Part shown: positions 33,546 to 44,600 of the stretch, one piece after another
Layout of the letters: the number at the start of each line of letters is the position of its first letter
Numbering within the stretch: position 1 is the first letter of the stretch
Source: Azolla caroliniana
Lineage: Eukaryota; Polypodiophyta
NCBI GenBank assembly: GCA_043228905.1
Contig: JBHGNT010000010.1
Coordinates: forward strand, 9,486,001 to 9,550,000
Length of the DNA stretch: 64,000 nucleotides
Reading direction: 5' to 3'
Notes under the pieces: generated by a model
What the model saw: only the letters and a program-made list of their open reading frames with translations
What the model was told of the DNA's origin: nothing
Databases searched by the model: none
Program-made: the position numbers and the translations under genes

Positions 33546-34170
33546 TGTTGTAGGTTTTAGAGTTAGGGTTAGGGTTAAGGACGATGATAATCATGATAAA
33601 GATAGACATGGTGGTTATGATGATGATGGAGAGTATGGGATTGATGGCGAGAGAGATCATGTGCATTGAGAAGCATTGCGGGGTGGGGGGTGGTGCCTAG
33701 AATGGCTCCACCCCCCTCCCAAGGGGGTTCAACGTAAGGGGAGATAGAAGAGAGAGATGACAAGAGAGAGATTGAGAGAGAGAGAAATGTTCATTCATTT
33801 TTCATTCATTCCCCATAAGGGGTTAAATAGTACAAGAGGGGGTAGATACAAAGGGGTGTAAGCCCCCTAGAGCATTCATACTGGACACTCACTCACACCT
33901 CCTCGTATCCATCCACATGCACACACGTGTGCATGTGTTCACATATGTATCGACTCACAATTACATTTATGCCCCCTACACACACACAACAATCATCATG
34001 ATAACATTTGACCCTCGCTCATCACATTGACTCTCCGTACATCTCGTACGGGGTAACACAATATCGACTCACAATTACATTTATGCCCCCTACACACACA
34101 ACAATCATCATGATAACATTTGACCCTCGCTCATCACATTGACTCTCCGTACATCTCGTACGGGGTAACA
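33546..34170 (-). mobile_element. Solo LTR, family E-like (E3)
   Basis: 625 bp with ends TGTTACCCCGTACGAG and CTACAACA in minus orientation. It is flanked by GATTT (33541-33545 and 34171-34175) and lies exactly inside the G2 protease codons. Shared with E LTRs: the CCCCTTATGGGG stretch (plus 33811-33824, read as CCCCATAAGGGG), the CT/GA-rich tract and the GGGGTGGGGGG stretch. It differs by a 114-bp direct duplication of its 5' end (copies start at plus 33949 and 34063) and by about 130 extra bp at its 3' end. No internal region is present. Confidence 0.8.
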
Positions 34171-34175
34171 GATTT

Positions 34176-35922
34176 CGGATCCATGGTCTACCAAAGCCAC
34201 CACCGGTTCCGGAACGTTGTCGATCCGTACAGGGGTTTCCGTAGTTGCCCTGGCCCAATGCGGCTTCGTGTAGTGACTTTCCGCCAACTCGTCTTCTAGG
34301 GCCACGTCTTCCAAGTGTGTGGTCCGCACCTCCACCGGCTTCTCCGGTTCCGGCTCCGTCAAGAGCCTCTTCCGCTTCACCAAGTCTACGATGGAGTCGT
34401 GGAACTCCCTCTTGGCGATTCCCAGCACCTCCTGCAACGACAACTCCACTTTACTGTTGAGGATACGTTCCTCCAGAACCTTTCGCAGTTCTGTGGTCCT
34501 TTCGATTTCTGTGCTCAACCGAAACCCCACCTGCTTCTTCCCGTCCGGCACGCTTGGGCTGCCGGCACCGGTCGGTTTCGGTCTGAACCGGGTCTCATAC
34601 CTCTGCGGGGGACCGACCCCTCCATCCTTTCCTACCCATTTGTCCTCGACCAGAACCTCATAGTTCTGGCAAGCGGCTTCTACGAAGCCCATTTTCTCTT
34701 CGACCGGATCGTCCCAACCGGTGACCTCTTGAACCCTCTGCTCCGCGCGATCCGCCTCTTCCTTCTTTAGCCGAACTCCGGAGAGGCCTTCTAGCACTAG
34801 CGGCCAGAATCCGGAGTCCTTCGCCTTCATCACCCCCGACCCAAATTCCCGCTGACACTGAGTAGTTAATGGCTTCAACCTATCGTGCCGCGGCCTCTTC
34901 CATCAACCTCTTCATTCCGCCGCGCCCCGTATTTAGTTCTAAGGCTCTCCGGGTCTTGCTCGCGTGCACCCGCCCGTTCTAGAGGTACACCACGTTGGTC
35001 CTGAGCGCATCGGCAAAATCCGCGCAATCCTTTCGAATGTGACCGATCGCGTCACACCACATGCACCGTTGCCCAGCCGGCGGCCTCCGGTCGCGAGGTT
35101 GTTCGCCACTGTCTCTCCGGGCCTGTGCGATCTACAGGTCGCGCACCATCTGTGTTAGCTCCTCCAGAGCCGCTCCTCCGGATGGGCCTCTGACCGTGTC
35201 CTTCGATGCCGACCCCGAATCTGACCAAATTCGGGTCTCTTCCTTCCTACCGGCCGGCACCGATACCGGCTCCTCGAGCCTCCTCCCCGGGACCGGCCCT
35301 GACCCCGACAAGCTTCCGTCGCTCCAATCGCGCCGTTTGTCGAAACGGTTGCAGACCCGTTTTACCACGGCCCAGTCTGCTGTGAGCCCTTCGTCCGTTT
35401 CCAATAGGGGACCCACCTTTTCCCTATCGAGCGCGTCCACCAACTTGACAAACAGTAGTACTTGACGAGCACCGTCCGGTCCAGCGTCAACAGCCACGCG
35501 AACCGTTTTTCGAACTCCTTGAGGAGCACCGACGTGTTCCTCCCTTTTCCGGGGCTTTCCACCCACGCCATGAAGTTCCGCCTCGACAGCCGAAGTGAGT
35601 CGTCAAACCCGTACTTCTCGAGGAGCTGCAGCTCGAACTCCTCCCAAGTCTGGCATCCGGCCAGCACCTCGAGCACCTCCGCGTGGATGCCCGGCGTTAC
35701 CACCCGAGGGAATCCGGACAGCCGCCTGTCCATTGGGATATCCCTCATGATCATTTCGGCCCGGTAAGCCTCCAAATAACTGGTGGCGTCTTTCCCTCCG
35801 AACCGGCCTATAGAGCCGACGATCGATTCAATGGCTCTATCGAGGGTACCCATCCCCTCACGAGTGCTTACCAGTCGGTCGACGGCTGTCGCCATTGCCT
35901 CTGCTAGCTCTGATCCCCTCAT
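34176..35922 (-). pseudogene. G2 gag and protease N-terminal half
   Basis: It starts at ATG 35922 (MRGSELAEAMATAVDRL). Gag holds the block LKEFEKRFA...LLF-KLVD, shared with the ORF at 60802. There is a frameshift near 35460 and a CCHC knuckle CMWCDAIGHIRKDC (about 35022-35063). A TAG after TQMVRDL (about 35131, from CAG) and another stop near 34980 interrupt the frame. A Glu/Lys-rich region (34176-34878) then leads to the protease active site VALVDHGSEI, where the solo LTR is inserted (target duplication GATTT). A D-H-G-S-E active site is uncommon; D-S-G is usual. Confidence 0.75.
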
Positions 35923-35987
35923 CTGATCCCCTCATCTTTCGACTCCTTTGCCGCCCGTTCACGTCGGGTTCACCAAATATGTCGCAT

Positions 35988-36488
35988 TGTTACACGCGTG
36001 CGTGTAGAAGGGGCGGGACCACGGGGGTCTTGGACCGAGGAGCGAGAGAGAGAGAGCGAGAGCGAGAAATTCACAGACACGCAGAAGCGAGAAGGAGAGA
36101 TATAGAACGGAACACTTGATTACAATAACAAGAGATTACAAACTCCGACGGTTACAACCAGCAAGGCGGCGATGGGCCCGACACGGGGACCCTACTCACG
36201 CACACAGACGGAACACACTGGACCCAGAGAAACGCAAAAGAAAAAGCCTCTGCTGGCAGCACACGGGCTGCCCACGAAGCAGAGGCGTCGAACTCCCCGC
36301 ACCCACAGAGAATGACGGTCGGAGGAGGAAAGAGAGTTCGGCCCTCAGTCCTACAGCACTTCGTCCTCCTTAACGCATGATCCCCTTCTCTTCCTTCTCT
36401 CCTCTCCTTAAATAGTTCCCAAAAAGGGGTGCCCCTTTCCCTAGTTAAATCGCTTTATTCCCTGTCCCTTCTGACAGAGATACGCACA
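35988..36488 (-). repeat. 5' LTR of G2
   Basis: 501 bp, minus ends TGTGCGTATCTCTGTC and CGCGTGTAACA. A TATTTAAGG promoter-like box lies near plus 36406-36414. The 3' part (GTCCAAGACCCCCGTGG and the ACACGCACGCG end) matches the LTR at 60200-60749. The sequence outside, AGGGGGGAT in minus orientation (36489-36497), looks like a polypurine tract. Confidence 0.75.
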
Positions 36489-36639
36489 ATCCCCCCTAAT
36501 AAATGTGCACTACTTAGTATTTACATCAGTTGATCCATTTATGAATCAATATCAAAATATCAATTCATGCGTCCATCTGTGTAAGAGCCGGTTCATGCGC
36601 CTTTTTGCCCAAATCCGCCTATGGCCGGTTTTCTTCACG

Positions 36640-39600
36640 ACACCGGAAAACGACAAGAGAAGACCGCGCCGAATTGCTGGTACTGTGGCAAGAAAGGCCA
36701 CAAGGAGAGTGAGTGCTGGAAGAAACAAGCCGACTCGGACAAAGCTGGACGAGAGGAAGAGACCCAGGAAGGCGTCAAAGATCGCACTACGCTAAGGGCT
36801 TCGAACGAGCCGGAAATGGAGCGGGCCCTGCCTTCGTAATGAAGCGTAAAGCCAATTCAATGGCCTTGAACACCTCGAATTCGAGTGAGGTGTGGTATGT
36901 GGATTCCGGAGCGTCAAATCATATGACGAACCACGAGGAGTAGTTCTCATACTTGGAGAAGCTAGAATCACGAGGGGTTGTCGAAACGAGAGATGACACC
37001 CCGCATACCATCGAACATGTCGGTGAAGTTCCCCTCAGCCACGTCGGGCAGAAAGGGGAGCTAATGAATGTGTTGCACGTCCCGACAATAACAAAGAACC
37101 TTGTGTCGGTCGGACAGATCGTCAACCAAGCTATGCAAGTTCAATTCACACATCTCGGCTGCTTCATTGAAGAGGAAGGCAAAGTGATCGCGCAAGGGCG
37201 TTGGGAAGGGAGGATGTTTATTCTCGACACTAAGCAAGTCGGAACCGCGTTGTACGCGAAAGGACAAAAGGTCGAATCGGATATTGACCTGTGGCACAAG
37301 CAGTTCAACCACGTAAATTTCCCACGGCTTCGTGAAATGCAGACGAAGAACATTGTTTTCCGGTTGCCGAAATTTCATGGCCGGAATGGCCAAGTCTGCG
37401 AAGCCTATCAGATGGGAAAACAACACTGACTTCCATTCCCCAATGAGCGTAATCGTAGTCGAAGTCCGCTGGATTTTATCCATTCGGATGTGTGGGGACC
37501 AGCACAGAACGTGAGTCTCAGTGGAAGCCGTTACTTCATAACCTTCATCGATGATTTCACTCAGCACACGTGGGCATGCATGATCACGAAGAAGAGCGAA
37601 GTCTTCACATGTTTCTTGGAGGTGAAGAGCCTCGCGGAAAGGGAAACTGGGCGCAAGATCAAATGCCTACGGTCCGATGGCGGGAAGGAATACTTCTCCA
37701 ACCAGTTCTCTTGTTATCTACGATAGGTGAGACTTCAACGCGAATTCTCATGTAGATATACACCGGAGCAGAACGACATAGCCGAGCAGAAGAATCGGAC
37801 GATTGAAGAAGTGGCCAGGGCAATGCTTGAAGAGAAGCATATGCCGAAATTCTATTGGGCTGAAGCCGTGAAGAGGGTTGTCTACCTGCAGAATCGGACT
37901 TCTGCTAATGGAGGAGTGTCGCCACATGAGTTGTATTTCGGAAAGAAACCGAATTTGGCACACTTGAGGATTTTCGGTAGCATTGCATATGTGCATGTGC
38001 CAAAGGAAAAGAGGAGGAAGTTGGACGCCAAAGCCGAAAAGTGCATCTTAGTCGGCTATCCAGACGAACAGAAGGGGTATAAATGTTATAACCCCCGAAC
38101 AAAGGAAGTACGCGTAAGTCGGGATGTCGTGTTCGACGAATCCGCTTCGTGGTACTTGCCTTCACCTCCAGTACCTCAAGACTCCATTCCGATTTCTGAA
38201 GAAGAAATCGGCGAGACTGAAATGCCTCCGCTTGATGAGGACATCGGAGCTCTGCGAGAGAGTCCGATCTCATTTCAGCTAAGCGAGCCGAATGAGGGGT
38301 TGGGCCAAGATGACCAACCAGATGATGAGACGACGAGTAGTGGAGACTCGGTCGTAATGTCCCCGCGTAAAGAACCGAGGAGACGGTTTACGCGCCAGGA
38401 GAAGGGGAAGAAGAAGACGCCAGAATACGATTTCGGTAGTGCCAAGTCAGTTCGAAGCAAATATGATCTCGAGCGAGTCAAGAAGGAACCCTCATGGAAG
38501 AGGTCGTCGGTAGCCGAAAAGGTCGTGAAATCGGGTAATTACGAATTATGCCGATCTACCCGCCTCAAGAATCCCGTAAGGAGATATGGGTATAATGAGT
38601 ACATGGCGCACCATTACGCGTACATGACGCGAGTGGCGGAAGTGCGTGAGCCGGAGAGCCACGCAAAAGCAGCGAAAGACGTGAATTGGCGTGCCGCAAT
38701 GGAGGAAGAGATGCGCGCATTGGCGGAAAATGGAACCTGGGACCTGGTTGACACACCAAAGGGTGTAAAGCCGATCGGATGCAGATGGGTGTATAAGGTG
38801 AAATACAACACCGATGGCTCTGTCAACCGCTACAAGGCTCGTTTAGTAGCTAAAGGCTACGTGCAAAAGCACGACGTGGTCTATGATGAGACCTTCATGC
38901 CTGTCGCGAAGATGACTACCGTGTGAGTCCTGTTAGTCGTAGTCGTGGCAAAGGGGTGGCACTTACATCAGATGGATGTAAAGAATGCGTTTCTGCAAGG
39001 TGTTCTTGAGGAGCATGTGTACATGGTACAACCCCTCAGATTTCTATCCGAACAAAACACCTCGGCAATTTGCCGATTGAAGAAGTCCGTATACGGCCTA
39101 AACCAAGCCCTGCAAACTTGGAACGCAAAGATTACGCAATGGCTGCGTAAGATGGGGTTTACGGCATCAAAGTCCGACTCTTCATTATTTGTTCAGCAAG
39201 GTCAACACAGCCCCGTAAGCCTGTTGCTGTATGTTGATGACTTAGTCATCGCCGGTGCCGACCTGGACGAAATCCGCCGCATGAAGTCTGAGCTTGCGAC
39301 ATCGTTTGAAATGAAGGATCTCGGAGACCTCCATTACTTCCTGGGATCGAAGTGATCCATACCCCCGAAGGCATATTGATCAGCCAACGTCATTACGCGC
39401 TAAATGTGCTCTTCAAGTTCAGAATGGCAAACTGTAAGCCCATCTCCACCCCTCTGGATAGAAACGTGAACCGCTTCACCCAAATTCAGGCAAGGCGTGC
39501 GACCCAACACTGTTCCAACAGATTGTCGGGAGCCTTATCTATTTGATGATTACTCGGTCGAATCTTAGCTACCCGGTCGGCTTAATCAGTCAATTCATGT

Positions 39601-40612
39601 CGCAGCCTATGGCCGAACACTTTCAGTGCGCGCAACAGATACTGTGTTATGTCAGCGGCACGAAAGACATGGTGTTGTTTTATCGGGCAGGCGTAGCCGA
39701 ACAATTAGTCGGTTACACGGATGTCGATTGGGCCAGCAACGCCAGTGATCGTAAATCCACATCGGGATATGCCTTCTCGTTAAGAAGTGCGGTGATCGCG
39801 TGGAGCAACAAAAAGCAACCGACAGTAGCACTATCGAACACGGAGGCCGAATATCGAGGGGCGACTGTCGCTACGTGCGAAGTCATTTGGCTGAAATGGC
39901 TATTACGAGATCTGCATGTGGAGGTGTATGATCCGACGACGATCTATTGCGACAACCTCAGTAGTATCCACCTTGTGAAAAACCCTGTGTTCCACGCCCG
40001 GACCAAGCACATTGAGGTGCATTACCATTTTGTCCGCGAGCGGGTCCTTTCAGGAGAAGTTGAATTGGTGCATGTTTCGAATGATCGGCAGATTGCCGAC
40101 ATCTTCACAAAACCTCTTGGTCTCGACAAGTTACGACATTTCTCGGGTGCGCTTGGGTTGCGTCACCTCGACACACCGAACTTGAGGGGGAGAAAGGAAG
40201 AAAAGGGACAAGAGCGTGAAGGAGCGGAGGTAAGCATCACGACGGAAGTGACCGTGACACGGAATCGGATGAAGAATTCGATTTCGGGCCAGCTGAAGAA
40301 AAGAGCAAGGGTCGTAAGCATAAGAAGGAGCCGAGGACAACCGAAACAGGGGGAGATAAGGCCAAGACTAAGACGTGGTTGGATGTTGTCAGGGGCCATG
40401 CGGAAAAAAGGGCAGCAAAGGATGCGCCAACTCTGCAACAGCAAGGAAGCTGAGAAGGGCCGTGTGAGCAGACAAGCCGACCGAAAGGGTCGAGGCGCGC
40501 GGAACCGAACGGGTCGAGGAGCGTGAGCGAGGTGTGTGGAGCCAAGAGAAGCTGGAGTGTAGATCCGGCGGAGCAGGAGGAACCTCAAGTTGAGCTTGAG
40601 GGGGAGTGTTGA
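36640..40612 (+). pseudogene. Copia A polyprotein (gag zinc knuckle to RNase H and C-terminal extension), degraded
   Basis: In order: NCWYCGKKGHKESEC, VDSGASNHMTNHEE, integrase (LDFIHSDVWGPAQNVSL, LRSDGGKEYFSNQF, YTPEQNDIAEQKNRT), linker, RT (WVYKVKYNTDGSVNRYK, LLYVDDLVIAGA) and RNase H (GYTDVDWASNASDRKSTSG, LSNTEAEYRG, YCDNLSSIHLVKN). Stops: TAG 36941 (Trp), TGA 37427 (Arg), TAG 37724 (Gln), TGA 38924 (Arg). Frameshifts lie near 39345 (one G lost, LGIEV) and about 39490. After RNase H a further 130 or so codons continue with EEFDFGPAEE and WLDVVRG, ending VELEGEC-stop, where the stop is the start of the LTR (TGTTGA). Confidence 0.9.
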
Positions 40613-40900
40613 GTTACAAGCTCAACATTGAGTGCGTAATACGCAGCGTAACCCAGTGCGTAGACTAAGTGCGTGAAAAAGTACACACAACCTGGCCGAT
40701 CGGTGCGTAAACCGAAAGGCCGTTAGAGAGATACTCCTCGTAAGGAATAATTTTGGGAGTGACTGTCGAGGCTCATTTATGAGTAGTCAAGTACTGTCAG
40801 TACTTGTGTCAGCCCGATTGTCAGGGCTTGTATAAAAGGTGCTCACTGAGCACGGTGTATGTACAGAGAGTCATTATTTTGAATCTGAGTTTTTCTATTG

Positions 40901-40947
<47 letters not shown>

Positions 40948-41062
40948 TATCTCCATCTCCATCTCCATCTCTGCATTTCATGTGTTTATCGAACTCTCTT
41001 ATTCCTCCGAACTGTGTACTCTGTGCTTATGCACACACTTCCGCACAACGTATTCTTTTACA
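40607..41062 (+). repeat. 3' LTR of the plus-strand copia A
   Basis: 456 bp, TGTTGAGTTACAAGC...ATTCTTTTACA, preceded by the purine tract GAGGGGGAG. A GTATAAAAGG TATA box is at about 40830-40839, and a (CT)n microsatellite of about 40 bp begins near 40904. Confidence 0.85.
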
Positions 41063-41189
41063 ACAATGATAGTTCACAAGAATTTCCATATGGTTAACAC
41101 AACACAATATATTGTGTGTTAAAAGTCAGAGGTTCGAGTCTATAATGTGACAGATTCATCGGCCTCATCTTTAGTGATCGAGTGGTTGG

Positions 41190-41287
41190 AATTGTCGTAG
41201 GTCCGAGTCAGAGTCGGTAGAGAGTATCATGATGCCGACTTGTCAAATTCGACATCTCAGCCCAATTTTTCGGGAGTTGTAACACTT
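41190..41287 (-). pseudogene. Left fragment of an older copia A split by the element at 41288-47192
   Basis: It matches the linker region of the sister copy near 44415-44515 (for example GAGTCGGTAG-GAGTA and the TTATAGCACTT end). CACTT at 41283-41287 is the left target duplication. The right fragment resumes at 47193. The left limit is uncertain; 41063-41189 is unassigned. Confidence 0.7.
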
Positions 41288-41669
41288 TGTAAACGTAAGT
41301 GTTTGCGGAAGCGTAAAACAGAGAACAACGCAGAGAGAGACAGAGACAGAGACAGAGAGAGCAGAACGTAATTTCCAAAATTATATCAAGACTCTATATT
41401 TACACACTGTGCTAAGTAGCACTATTTATACAAGTCCTCTTGGGACTGACAGAAGTACCATGTACTTCAATGCTCACACGAGCATCTGACACTTACTACG
41501 AGACTATAGATACCTAGTAGTCTATCCTATTCTAGGCTTCCGATTGGATTGCCGGTTACGGATTGCACCCGGCCTCCACTGCTTGCCGGTTCGGTTGCTC
41601 GCCGTCATACCGATCTGTTTCGCCCGATCCGTCTCGCTTACCGGCTCCGGTTGAGCTTGCCGCTCAACA
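41288..41669 (-). repeat. 3' LTR of the complete copia A
   Basis: 382 bp, minus ends TGTTGAGCGGCAAGC and TTACGTTTACA. The purine tract CTTGAGGGGGAG lies just upstream in minus orientation. Confidence 0.9.
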
Positions 41670-44600
41670 CTCCCCCTCAAGCTCAACCTGAGGTGGGGTC
41701 GTAGTGTCGACCTCTGTGGCAGTCGGTTCTTTCAACCGACTTCTCCTGGCATCACTCCGCCTTGCTCGTGCTCCTCGTCCGGTCCGGTCCCGTATGCCGC
41801 GACCCCTTCGGTTCTGCGCGCCTCGACCCTCTCGGTCGGCATGTCTGCTCAATAGGCCCATCTCAGCAGTCACGTTGTTGTGACTTCGGCGCTTGCCGAT
41901 CCGTTGGTTTTCCCACGATGGCATCAACTTCCGCTGTGTCCGTGTCCCCTTGGCCTTCAGTCGATCCGACTCATCCGGATCCATCTGTTGATCCGAGTCA
42001 GCTATCTCCGACTCGTTCCAGCTCTTGTCCGAATCGGTACACTCTGATTCGACTTCCGGCTTCAGGCCTCTCACCACATCGGACCACTTCCGTGTCTTGG
42101 CCTTCTCCATGCTTCCCTCGGCTTCTTCAGCCGGTGAACCAAAATCGAATTCTTCATTCAACTCCGCATCATGGTCAGTACCGTCGTGATGACCTCCGCA
42201 CAGCATGCACTTCTCTTCCTGAGTGCACAACTCTTCTTCACAGCCGCTTGCTCCGACCTGTTCGGATGTGTCGACTTCCTTCGTCGACTCGGCTTCCTTT
42301 ATCTTCTTGTCTCCTCTTCTTCCGGCTCTCCTCTTACCGACGGGTTCAACAGTTTGTTGGCCTTTGCCCGTTTCGGTAGAGACTTTGCCCTTGCTTCTCC
42401 CCCTCAAGTGCGGCACGTCGAGATGCTGAATACCAAGCATGTCGGTAAAGTGCTGCAACTTGTTCGATCCGAGCGGCTTGGTGAAGATGTCGGCAACTTG
42501 CCGATCCGTATGAACATACCGTAGGTCAACTTCACCGCTCAGGACCCGCTCACGCACGAAGTGGTAGTGCACCTCGATGTGCTTTGTGCGAGCATGGAAC
42601 ACGGGGTTCTTGGCGAGTTGCAGGCTGCTCATGTTATCGCAGTAAATCGGGATCGGGGTCGGTACCTCGATCCGCAAGTCTCGCAGCAGTCGCCGAAGCC
42701 AGATGGCTTCACAAGTGGCAACGGTAGCGGCCCGGTACTCAGCCTCAGTGCTTGACAAAGCCATTGTGGGCTGCTTCTTGCTGCTCCACGCAACGGCCGC
42801 GCTACCTATGGAGAACATGTATCCGGAAGTGGAGCGGCGATCAAACGCATCGCCATCCCAGTCAGCATCTGTGTAACCGACAAGCTCTTGGGGTATACCT
42901 CACCGGTATAGCAATCTCCGGTCCTTAGTGCCGCTGACATACCGTAATATTCGTTGCGCGCACTGAAGGTGCTCCACGGTCGGCTTCTGCATGAACTGGC
43001 TTACCATGCCGACCGGATAGCTGATGCCGGGTCGAGTGATGGTTAAGTAGATCAGGCTTCCAACAGCCTGTCGGAACCGTTTCTCATTGCAGGCCGGTCC
43101 GGAGTTGGGACGGAGCTTCTGGTTCCGGTCCAGGGGTGTGGAGACAGGTCGGCACTCCGTCATGCCGAACTTATACAACATATTCAACACGTAATGTCGT
43201 TATGAGAGCAATATGCCGTCGGGGGTCCGGATCACTTCGATCCCAAGAAAATAATGAAGGTCCCCCAGGTCCTTCATTTCGAATGCGTCCGACAACTAGG
43301 ACTTGACGCGGTTGATTTCAGGAAGACCCGGTCCGGTGATGACTAAATCATCCACATACAAGAGTATACATACTGGACCGTCAGAGCCTTGCCGGATGAA
43401 CAAAGAAGAGTCCGACTTAGAGACAACAAACCCCAGCTTACGCAACCGGTGCGTGGTCTTCCCGTTCCAAGCTCGGGGGGCTTGCTTCAAGCCATAAAGC
43501 GACTTCTTCAGTCAGCATACCGCCGACTTGTTCATCTCCGAGTGAAATCCGGGGGGCTGAGTCATAAAGACTTCTTCTTCAAGCTCTCCTTGAAGGAAGG
43601 CGTTCTTCACATCCATCTGGTGAAGATGTCACCCCCTTGCCGTAACAACCGCCAGTACCACACGAACCGTCGTCATCTTCGCCACAGGAGCGAAGGTCTC
43701 GTCGTAGTCGATTCCGTGGGTCTGCGCGTATCCCTTCGCCACTAACCGGGCTTTGTACCGGTTAACAGAACCGTCAGCGTTGTACTTGACCTTGTACACC
43801 CACTTGCATCCGATCGGTCTACACTGACGGGGAGGATCAACTAGGTTCCAAGTTTCGTTGGCATCGAGTGCCCGCATTTCTTCGTCCATAGCGGCACGCC
43901 AATTTGTGCCCTTTGCCGCTTCTGCGTAGCTCTCCGGCTCACGCACTTCTGTCACCTTAGTCATGTACGCATAATGATGCACCATGTATTCATTGTACCC
44001 GTACCGCATGACGGGATCCTTCTGGCAGGTTGATCGGCGCAACGCACCGTCACCTGATTTAAGGCCCTTCTTGGCCAGTTCGTTCTTCGTTGCCGAAGAT
44101 CTGCCTTTCTCCTTTCCGGAGTCGGATACGCACCGATCCGACTCATCGTTGCCAGTTTCGAATTCCGGCATCTTCCTCTTCCCTTTCTCTTTGCGCGTGA
44201 ACCGTTTTCTCGGTTCCTTGTGCGGGGAGAGCACGGCAGAGTCTCCACTACTTGCCGTCTCTTCATCCGACTGGTCCAACTGACTTAGACGCTCGTTCGG
44301 TCCACTCAACCGAAATGATTCCGGACTCTCATCTTGAGTCCCGGCTTCATCATCCTCTGCCAGGGCTGATTCAGGCGCACTGGCCTGATCTTCCGGCATT
44401 GGGTCGGGATCGGAAGTCGGAGTCGGTAGGGAGTACCAGGATGCCGATTCGTCGAACTCGACATCCCGGCTAACTCGGACTTCCTTCGTCCAGGGGTTAT
44501 AGCACTTATACCCCTTTTGCTCTTGAGCATAGCCGACTAGAATGCATTTTTCTGATTTTGCATCCATCTTTCTCCGCTTCTGATCCGGCACATGCACATA

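Larger units (their letters stand above)
26991..36488 (-). mobile_element. Old Ty3/gypsy element G2 of unusual type, split by two insertions
   Basis: On the minus strand: LTR (35988-36488), leader with TTTGGTGAACCCGACGTGAA, gag, protease, a long protease-RT linker and the start of RT, after which the element breaks off near 27000. A family E-like solo LTR (33546-34170) splits the protease, and the intact copia B (27355-32611) splits the linker upstream of RT. Both insertions have clear 5-bp duplications, and the G2 frame rejoins across each. The LTR and leader are related to those of the element at 60200-64000. Confidence 0.8.
36640..41062 (+). mobile_element. 5'-truncated copia A element with 3' LTR
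   Basis: It starts in the gag Gly-rich region just before the zinc knuckle. The 5' LTR and most of gag are absent. The pol region runs to 40612, followed by the 3' LTR (40607-41062, overlapping the last codons). The 36498-36639 stretch between the G2 LTR and this copy is unassigned. Confidence 0.85.

Noticed and set aside
33558-33577. Telomere-like TTAGGG repeats
   Set aside because: Only about three units, inside an LTR, and not the usual plant TTTAGGG; not evidence for an interstitial telomere.
41100-41215. tRNA-like boxes (GGTTCGAGTC and GATCGAGTGGTTGG)
   Set aside because: No cloverleaf can be drawn, the boxes are in the wrong order and spacing, and there is no poly-A or target duplication for a SINE.
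42561-42755. Plus-strand ORFs overlapping copia A at 41.7-45.5 kb (for example 41762-42379, 44691-45245)
   Set aside because: Antisense shadows of the minus-strand polyprotein; their residues reflect the reverse complement of conserved copia motifs.
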